Shown here one piece after another: positions 58,978 to 64,000 of a stretch of 64,000 nucleotides of DNA (the first letter of the stretch is position 1; the number at the start of each line of letters is the position of its first letter). The DNA lies in the NCBI GenBank assembly GCA_031422295.1, contig JANOQM010000082.1:1-64000 (forward strand). Direction: 5' to 3'. The position numbers and the translations under genes are program-made. The stretch is from JANOMH01 sp031422295. Lineage in GTDB: Bacteria; Pseudomonadota; Alphaproteobacteria; Rhodobacterales; Rhodobacteraceae. A model generated the notes under the pieces. That model had not been told where the DNA came from. It did no database searches and was given only the letters and a program-made list of their open reading frames with translations.

Positions 58978-59715
58978 TCAGCCTGCGATGGCCGATTTGA
59001 TCCGCTCGAGCACAAGCGGCAACAGGCCCGGGCTGCCAGCTGCACGGGTCACGGCGGTTGTCAGTTGGGTTTTCAGCGCCTCATCCATGGTGGATGCGGC
59101 AATCGCCTCGGTCACTTTGACCAGATCGAAATTCGCCGGATCAAGGATTTCATCAATCGACATGGCCGGTGCAGCTTCGACAACAGCGGCAGCAGCGGCT
59201 TCAGCAGCGGCGGCTTCGGCGGCAGCGGCTTCGGCGGCAGCGGCTTCAGCAGCGGCAGCTTCTGCAGCGGCGGCTTCAGCGGCGGCAGCTTCAGCAGCGG
59301 CAGCTTCAGCAGCGGCAGCTTCAGCAGCGGCAGCTTCAGCAGCGGCAGCTTCAGCAGCGGCGGCTTCAGCGGCAACGGTCTCAGCAGCGGCGGCTTCGGC
59401 GGCAGCGGCCTCTGCGGCAACGGCCTCAGCAGCGGCAGCTTCTGCAGCGGCGGCTTCGTCAGTTACCACTTCGGCGGCACCCTCAACAGCGCCTTCAACT
59501 GCTTCGACAGCACCCTCGACAACCTCAGCACCTGCCTCAGCGGCAGCAGCAGCAGCGGCTTCCGCTTCAGCAGCCACAACGGCGGCCGCGGCGGCAGCGT
59601 CAGCGACCGGGTCGGCCCCACTCAGCACATCGGCAGGGGTCCGGCCGTTTGAGGCGTATTCATAGCCGAAATAGCCCAGAATCGCGACGATGATCAGAAT
59701 TACAATCGCTCTCAT
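58978..59715 (-). CDS. Membrane protein with AAAAE pentapeptide repeats
   Basis: A 245-residue protein. One N-terminal membrane helix (about 3-22) is followed by an Ala/Glu/Val-rich region and then about eighteen near-perfect five-residue repeats of the form AAAAE (about residues 85-178). A small C-terminal helical domain (about 185-245, IDEILDPANFDLVKV) closes it. The repeats should form one long, stiff, negatively charged helix, comparable to TolA-like spacers. No family recognised for the end domain. It diverges from infC. Confidence 0.78.
   Translation of the reverse strand: MRAIVILIIVAILGYFGYEYASNGRTPADVLSGADPVADAAAAAAVVAAEAEAAAAAAAEAGAEVVEGAVEAVEGAVEGAAEVVTDEAAAAEAAAAEAVAAEAAAAEAAAAETVAAEAAAAEAAAAEAAAAEAAAAEAAAAEAAAAEAAAAEAAAAEAAAAEAAAAEAAAAEAAAAAVVEAAPAMSIDEILDPANFDLVKVTEAIAASTMDEALKTQLTTAVTRAAGSPGLLPLVLERIKSAIAG
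59190..59460. repeat. 15-bp coding tandem repeat array
   Basis: About eighteen direct copies of a 15-bp unit (plus strand gcttcagcagcggca and variants) encode the AAAAE repeats. The copies between about 59280 and 59350 are nearly identical. Changes in copy number would keep the frame and alter only spacer length. Confidence 0.85.
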
Positions 59716-59751
59716 CTTTCCTGTCCTTCCAAAAAATTCACAGGTTTGTGA

Positions 59752-59766
59752 GCCTTTTCAAAAGGC
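59752..59766. promoter_or_regulatory. Palindrome upstream of infC
   Basis: GCCTTTT-C-AAAAGGC is a near-perfect palindrome, flanked by the wider repeat TGAGCC/GGCTCA (59749-59754 and 59773-59778). It lies 37 bp upstream of the repeat-protein start and 160 bp upstream of infC. It could be an operator for either gene. The rest of the 210-bp gap shows no ORF. Confidence 0.35.
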
Positions 59767-59925
59767 CCTTGTGGCTCATATGTCAGAACATGCTGCATTT
59801 GAAAAGCAGTAACCAAGTATGACAGCCCCGTGAACGTCGTATTTGGCTGTTTTGCGGGTTGAACAGGCTCGCGCACGAGTTTACCTTGCAACGCGACATC
59901 CCCAACAGCCGAGAGGACGCAGGCC

Positions 59926-60468
59926 ATAGGACGCAGACCACATAACGCACCCCCGGTGCGTGAAACCGGACCCCGCATCAATGAACGCATTCGGGGTTCT
60001 GACATCCGCCTGATCGGCGCGAATGGCGAAAACGTCGGGGTTATTTCACCCGAACGCGCATTGGTCATGGCCGAAGAAGCAGGGCTCGATCTGGTTGAAA
60101 TCTCTCCCAATGCCGTGCCCCCGGTTTGCAAGATCATGGATTTCGGCAAGTTCAAATACGAGACCCAAAAGAAAGAAGCCGACGCCCGCAAGAACCAAAA
60201 GGTCATCGAGATCAAAGAGGTCAAGTTTCGTCCGAACACGGACACCCATGATTATGATGTGAAAATGCGGTCGGTTTTCAAGTTTCTTGAAGGCGGCGAC
60301 AAGTGCAAGATCACATTACGCTTTCGTGGCCGCGAAATGGCGCACCAGGATCTGGGTCGGATATTGTTGGAGCGTGTGGCCGAGGACGTGAAAGAAGTTG
60401 GCAAGATCGAAAGCTTTCCCCGCCTTGAAGGCAAGCAGATGGTGATGATGATCGGCCCTTCTAAATAA
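59926..60468 (+). CDS. infC: Translation initiation factor IF-3, AUA start
   Basis: A 180-residue IF-3. The conserved N-domain (INERIRGSDIRLIGANGENVG), the linker and the C-domain (FRPNTDTHDYDVKMR, LRFRGREMAH) are complete. Read from ATA at 59926 the protein begins (M)GRRPHNAPPVRETGPRINE, which matches the N-terminus I recall for alphaproteobacterial IF-3. GAGAGG lies 9 bp upstream at 59911-59916, and no ATG exists in frame before the family start. A GTG at 59956 would drop ten conserved residues. infC is known for non-standard starts, which allow IF-3 to limit its own synthesis. Confidence 0.9.
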   Translation: MGRRPHNAPPVRETGPRINERIRGSDIRLIGANGENVGVISPERALVMAEEAGLDLVEISPNAVPPVCKIMDFGKFKYETQKKEADARKNQKVIEIKEVKFRPNTDTHDYDVKMRSVFKFLEGGDKCKITLRFRGREMAHQDLGRILLERVAEDVKEVGKIESFPRLEGKQMVMMIGPSK

Positions 60469-60524
60469 GCCCAACTAACAGACAATCGGCGGATTTTTGA
60501 CGACGCTCGACCTATAGTTGCATC

Positions 60525-60557
60525 AAAGGGCAGTTGCTTGGGCAATGGCCCTTTTTT
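60525..60557 (+). terminator. Terminator after infC
   Basis: AAAGGGC (60525-60531) pairs with GCCCTTT (60548-60554) and is followed by further T (TTTTTT to 60557). It lies 57 bp after the infC stop, with no following rpmI in this window, so infC appears to be transcribed alone. The rest of the 198-bp gap to the kinase gene holds nothing recognised. Confidence 0.75.
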
Positions 60558-60666
60558 GCCGCGTTTTGTAGGCGGAAATTTGGTGACGCGCCCCGCTATC
60601 CGTGCCTTAGTGCGGTCATAGACCTATTGACCACGCGTTCAGTAAGCGCCGCCGATCAGGAGAACT

Positions 60667-62031
60667 ATGGCCGGAACCTTCGCCAGATCGCGCAGTCTTG
60701 CTGTGGCTACACAGACCCGTGACTATTTCGAACCACTGGCTGCAATCCGGCAAAGCATTGGTGGAACGCAGGTCGAAATGTTTGGCCGGTTTCTGTTGCC
60801 TGCCCTTGGAATTGGCATGATCGCCGCCCTGTTGGCCGACATCACGATTGTGATGCTTTACATGATTTACGGCACGGCACAGATCGTGATGTTCGGTTTT
60901 CTGCACAGCCGAAGTTCACCGGCGTCGCGCACTGAATATCTGTTCGCCTTGGGCCTGTGTGTGCTATCGTCATGTTCCTTCATGATCATCGCTATTTACA
61001 TGTGGTCCACCGGGTCGCTTTTGGCGCAATTCGCATCCTGCCTGATGGCCCTGGGATTTGCGATCTACGGACTTACCCGAAATGGCGCGGTTTTCGCACT
61101 TTTGGTGATTGATGGCGTGCCAATTGCGGTCTGTGCGCTGTATTCCACCTGGTTCATGTCAAATCTTTTGGCCGATAAGGTGCATCCCGTGGTGCCGCTG
61201 GCGATGGGCCTTTTGGTTGTGGCCTATTATTTTGTGAGTCTTTACGACGTTTTTGTTACCCGGCGCGAACTGAAAATCGCCCGTGACCGCGCCGTTTCAG
61301 CCGAACGGCTGCAGGCGGTGGGGCATTTGACCGCCGGGGTTGCGCATGATTTCAATAATATCCTGACCGCTGTTCTGGGGCATCTCGACCTGTACGGTCA
61401 CCTGTCCCATCCGGTCGAAAAAGATAACTGCGTCACCGAAGCCCATAATGCTGCCACCCGCGCGGCCCGGTTAACAGCGCAGTTGCTGTTCTTTGCCCGC
61501 AAGGCGCGGCTGTCGGCCAAACCGACCGATCTTGCCGAATGTCTGGCTGGTTTTTCTGAACGCGCCCGCGATCTGTTGCCGGATAGCATCGATCTGCATG
61601 TCAATCTGCCGCCGGGGCTGCCTTCTGTCATGGTCGACCCCGACCAGTTACTAACGGTGCTGTTGCAACTGATCCTGAATGCCCGCGACGGTCTGGGTGC
61701 TGCGGGTGAACTGACACTTGGTCTGGAACCGCTGTATCTGTCCAAATCCCAACGCATGCAGGCCGGCAATGAGCTGGCACAAGGGGCCTATTGTGTGATC
61801 CGCATCGACGATAACGGGGCGGGGATTCACCCAGATCACCTGACCCATATATTCGAGCCGTTCTACCCAACCAAGGCACGGGGCCAAGCACGCGGGCAGA
61901 CCTCGGGACTTGGACTGCCCATGGCCGCCGGGTTTGCCGAACAATCCGGCGGGGCCATTTCGATCTTCAGTAAACTGGGCAGCGGCACGACGGTCAGCCT
62001 GGTTTTGCCGGTCATTTCAAACCCTCAATAG
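60667..62031 (+). CDS. Membrane sensor histidine kinase
   Basis: A 454-residue kinase. Five or six membrane helices (about 40-205) form the sensory part, with no PAS domain. The H-box follows with His227 in GVAHDFNNILTAVLGHLD, then the N-box LILNARDGL, DDNGAGI, the F-box IFEPFYPTK and G2 GLGLPMAAG. The HDFNN form of the H-box is typical of HWE-unrelated, NtrB-like or hybrid-type kinases. No response regulator is adjacent, so its partner lies elsewhere. Confidence 0.92.
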   Translation: MAGTFARSRSLAVATQTRDYFEPLAAIRQSIGGTQVEMFGRFLLPALGIGMIAALLADITIVMLYMIYGTAQIVMFGFLHSRSSPASRTEYLFALGLCVLSSCSFMIIAIYMWSTGSLLAQFASCLMALGFAIYGLTRNGAVFALLVIDGVPIAVCALYSTWFMSNLLADKVHPVVPLAMGLLVVAYYFVSLYDVFVTRRELKIARDRAVSAERLQAVGHLTAGVAHDFNNILTAVLGHLDLYGHLSHPVEKDNCVTEAHNAATRAARLTAQLLFFARKARLSAKPTDLAECLAGFSERARDLLPDSIDLHVNLPPGLPSVMVDPDQLLTVLLQLILNARDGLGAAGELTLGLEPLYLSKSQRMQAGNELAQGAYCVIRIDDNGAGIHPDHLTHIFEPFYPTKARGQARGQTSGLGLPMAAGFAEQSGGAISIFSKLGSGTTVSLVLPVISNPQ

Positions 62032-62036
62032 AAAAA

Positions 62037-62092
62037 GGCCCCGCTTATGACGGGGCCAATGACTAACGGGGCCAATGACTAACGGGGCCAAT
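62037..62092 (-). terminator. Terminator with triplicated 5' arm for the coxLM operon
   Basis: On the minus strand GGCCCCG (62057-62051) pairs with CGGGGCC (62043-62037), followed by TTTTTC, so it ends the CoxM/CoxL transcript 18-70 bp after its stop. The 16-bp unit cggggccaatgactaa is repeated 2.6 times at 62051-62092, giving three alternative copies of one stem arm. It also lies just after the kinase stop. Confidence 0.75.
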
Positions 62093-62110
62093 GGTGTACG
62101 AGGTCCGGTC

Positions 62111-62899
62111 TCAGGCTGCCGCAACCGCCCGTTTGGTCATCACCTTGATCAGATGGGCGCGATATTCCGGGGTCCCGTGCAGATCGGCTATCATGCCATC
62201 GGGGTCTACCGTCAAGCCGTCCAGCGCAGAGGCCGCAAAATTGGCCGACAGTGCGGTTTCCGCTGCGGTCCAGCGGAATACGCCGCTGTCTGACGCGCCC
62301 GTGACCGCCACCCGAACCCCGCCCGCATATTTGGCGACGAACACGCCGACCAGCGCGAACCGGGACGCAGGCTGTACGAATTTCTGGTAATTCGCTTTAT
62401 GAGGCACCGGAAAGCGCACCTCGGTAATGATCTCGCCCTCGTGCAGGGCGGTGCTGAACATCCCCTGAAAATAGTCATCTGCGGCGATTTTCCGGGTGTT
62501 GGTCACGATAGTGGCCCCGGTCCCCAGCGCCGCTGCCGGATAGCAGGCAGAGGGGTCGTTATTGGCAAGTGACCCGCCCACAGTGCCCCGGTTACGCACA
62601 GCGGGGTCGCCGATCATGCTGGCCAGATGGGCGAGTGCGGGGAACTTTGTGGCCGCGTCCCGCGTGACAGTCGCATGGGTGGTGGCCCCACCTATGCACA
62701 AAGACCCATCATCGGCGATGCAAACCCCCTGCATCTCGCCAATGCCTGTCAGGCTGATCAACACCTCGGGGCTGGCCAGCCGGGCCTTAAGCGATGGGAT
62801 CAGCGTTTGTCCGCCACTAAGCGCCTGCGCACCGTCATGCGCCAAAGCCGATGCCGCCGCTGCGATGGTCGAGGGCCGTTCAATTTCAAATGCATACAT
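62111..62899 (-). CDS. CoxM-like FAD subunit of a molybdenum hydroxylase
   Basis: A 262-residue medium (FAD-binding) subunit of the CO dehydrogenase/xanthine oxidase family. The flavin motifs are GGQTLIPSLKARL near residue 30 and RNRGTVGGSLANNDPSACYP near residue 104; the C-terminal CODH domain follows. It passes electrons from the molybdenum and [2Fe-2S] subunits to acceptors. It lies 12 bp downstream of the large-subunit gene on the same strand. True CO oxidation cannot be concluded, since many family members act on other carbonyl or heterocyclic substrates. Confidence 0.92.
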   Translation of the reverse strand: MYAFEIERPSTIAAAASALAHDGAQALSGGQTLIPSLKARLASPEVLISLTGIGEMQGVCIADDGSLCIGGATTHATVTRDAATKFPALAHLASMIGDPAVRNRGTVGGSLANNDPSACYPAAALGTGATIVTNTRKIAADDYFQGMFSTALHEGEIITEVRFPVPHKANYQKFVQPASRFALVGVFVAKYAGGVRVAVTGASDSGVFRWTAAETALSANFAASALDGLTVDPDGMIADLHGTPEYRAHLIKVMTKRAVAAA

Positions 62900-62911
62900 G
62901 ATCTGTTCCCT

Positions 62912-64000
62912 TCAGGCGTTCATCGCGGCCCAGACCCGTGACGGGCTGAGCGGCATGTCGATATGTGCAACCGGCCGACCGGCCCGGGCCAGCGCATCAA
63001 TCACCGCATTGACCACAGCCGGGGGCGATCCGATGGCCCCGGCCTCGCCACAGCCTTTGACGCCAAGTGGGTTGTGGGTGCAGGGCGTGGAACAGGAATG
63101 GTCCACCACATACATCGGCAGATCATCGGCGCGCGGCATGGTATAATCCATGTAACTCGCCGTGGTCAGCTGTCCGGTCGCGTCATAGGTGGTGTTTTCC
63201 AGCAGCGCCTGCCCGATCCCCTGGGCCACGCCGCCATGCACCTGACCCTCGACAATCATCGGGTTCATCACATTGCCGAAATCATCCGCACAGGTAAAGG
63301 CCATGACCTCGACCTTGCCGGTTTCCGGGTCCACCTCGACCTCGCAGGCATAGGCACCGGCGGGATAGGTGAAATTGGCGGGGTCGTAGAAGGCGGTTTC
63401 TTCCAGCCCCGGCTCCAAGGTTTCCAGCGGGTAATTGTGCGGGACGTAGGCGGAAAAGGCGATTTCGCCGAAGGTTTTCTTCTTGTCCGTCCCAGTCACG
63501 CTGAAATTGCCATTCTCAAAGACGATATCGCCTTCGGCGGCTTCCAGCATATGCGCCGCGATCTTTTTGCCCTTAGCAATGATCTTGTCCACCGCCTTGG
63601 TCATTGCTGATCCGCAGACCGCGAGGGAGCGCGAGCCATAGGACCCCATCCCAAACGGGATTTTCGCGGTATCGCCGTGGACGATGTCGATATTCGCCTC
63701 GGGGATACCCAGCATCGACGACACCACTTGGGCGAACACCGTTTCGTGCCCCTGCCCGTGGCTATGCGCGCCGACCATCACCGAAATATTCCCGGTCGGG
63801 TTCACCCGCACCGTGGCCGCGTCGTACAGACCGATCCGCGCGCCCAATGCGCCGACCAAGGCCGACGGCGCAATACCGCAAGCCTCAACCCAGGTCGACA
63901 ACCCCAGCCCGCGCAGTTTGCCACGGCTGGCGCTTTCGGCAGCCCGACCCTCGAACCCGGCCTTGTCGGAAAGTTCAACCAGTTTATCCAACGTGGCCTG
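62912..64000 (-). CDS. CoxL/XdhB-like molybdenum subunit (partial)
   Basis: The C-terminal 363 codons of the large molybdopterin-binding subunit of the xanthine dehydrogenase/CO dehydrogenase family; the N-terminus lies beyond the right edge and the frame is open to base 64000. Visible parts are VGAHSHGQGHETVFAQVV, FGMGSYGSRSLAVCGSAM, GQVHGGVAQGIGQALLE and the end GVKGCGEAGAIGSPPAVVNA with the conserved Glu. The active-site loop that separates form I CO dehydrogenase (AYxCSFR) from form II lies outside the window, so the substrate is open. Confidence 0.92.
   Translation of the reverse strand, partial: QATLDKLVELSDKAGFEGRAAESASRGKLRGLGLSTWVEACGIAPSALVGALGARIGLYDAATVRVNPTGNISVMVGAHSHGQGHETVFAQVVSSMLGIPEANIDIVHGDTAKIPFGMGSYGSRSLAVCGSAMTKAVDKIIAKGKKIAAHMLEAAEGDIVFENGNFSVTGTDKKKTFGEIAFSAYVPHNYPLETLEPGLEETAFYDPANFTYPAGAYACEVEVDPETGKVEVMAFTCADDFGNVMNPMIVEGQVHGGVAQGIGQALLENTTYDATGQLTTASYMDYTMPRADDLPMYVVDHSCSTPCTHNPLGVKGCGEAGAIGSPPAVVNAVIDALARAGRPVAHIDMPLSPSRVWAAMNA

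Noticed and set aside
59180..59470. Repeat array as CRISPR
   Set aside because: The repeats are 15 bp, directly adjacent without spacers, and in frame within a coding sequence.
62912..64000. Calling the Cox genes a CO dehydrogenase
   Set aside because: The diagnostic active-site loop and the small subunit lie outside the window, so only the family level is supported.

Overview
The window looks like a chromosome segment of an alphaproteobacterium, most likely of the Rhodobacterales (Roseobacter/Rhodobacter type). The evidence is the IF-3 sequence with its PHNAPP-type N-terminus, the gene order cysG-DUF2849-cysI-cysH-DUF934-fpr beside a divergent Lrp gene, the paired bolA and CGFS glutaredoxin genes, the small-type PurL, and generally G+C-rich coding sequence. 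No rRNA, tRNA, CRISPR array, insertion sequence or integrase was recognised.

Layout. (1) 1-8124 is mainly housekeeping: a partial YciI/DGPF protein, a MAPEG membrane protein, purL, bolA, grxD, a membrane-anchored unknown, zapA with a coiled-coil partner, and tkt (TTG start). (2) 8160-21768 is an unusual envelope/signalling locus. It holds three caspase-like (C14) proteins with intact His/Cys dyads but different C-termini (TPR/Sel1; Sel1 plus a peptidoglycan-binding-like end; a four-cysteine CxxCH end). With them are a small lipoprotein, a pentameric ligand-gated ion channel homologue, two secreted proteins of unknown function (one barrel-like), a YceI-OmpA fusion, and an ExbB-ExbD-ExbD proton-motor operon. 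That operon ends in a TonB-like anchored protein with a DUF4384-like C-terminus and a small unknown preceded by a G13 tract. (3) 22093-52823 is a complete-looking type VI secretion system (T6SS) of the imp/threonine-phosphorylation type: tssA, tssB, tssC, hcp, tagJ(impE), tssE, tssF, tssG, clpV, a coiled-coil unknown, a fused TssB-TssC-like second sheath protein, vgrG, an acidic-tailed unknown, PAAR, tagH(FHA), tssK, tssL-OmpA, tssM, tagF, pppA and a convergent ppkA, then an OmpA protein and an M15 peptidase. No tssJ was found. (4) 52842-58836 is an Lrp regulator and the assimilatory sulfate reduction operon. (5) 58978-64000 holds an Ala/Glu-repeat membrane protein, infC (apparently starting at AUA), a membrane histidine kinase, and the medium and (partial) large subunits of a CoxM/CoxL molybdenum hydroxylase on the minus strand.

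How the parts may work together. The T6SS is probably gated by phosphorylation: PpkA phosphorylates, PppA reverses, and TagH and TagF relay or repress. The PpkA C-terminus visibly resembles the C-terminus of the ExbBD-linked protein in region 2. This suggests that the caspase/ExbBD/ion-channel locus and the T6SS share an envelope-sensing module. That link, and the second fused sheath protein, are the most interesting observations here. Functional statements about the caspase locus are inference from domain content and gene order, not demonstrated biology.
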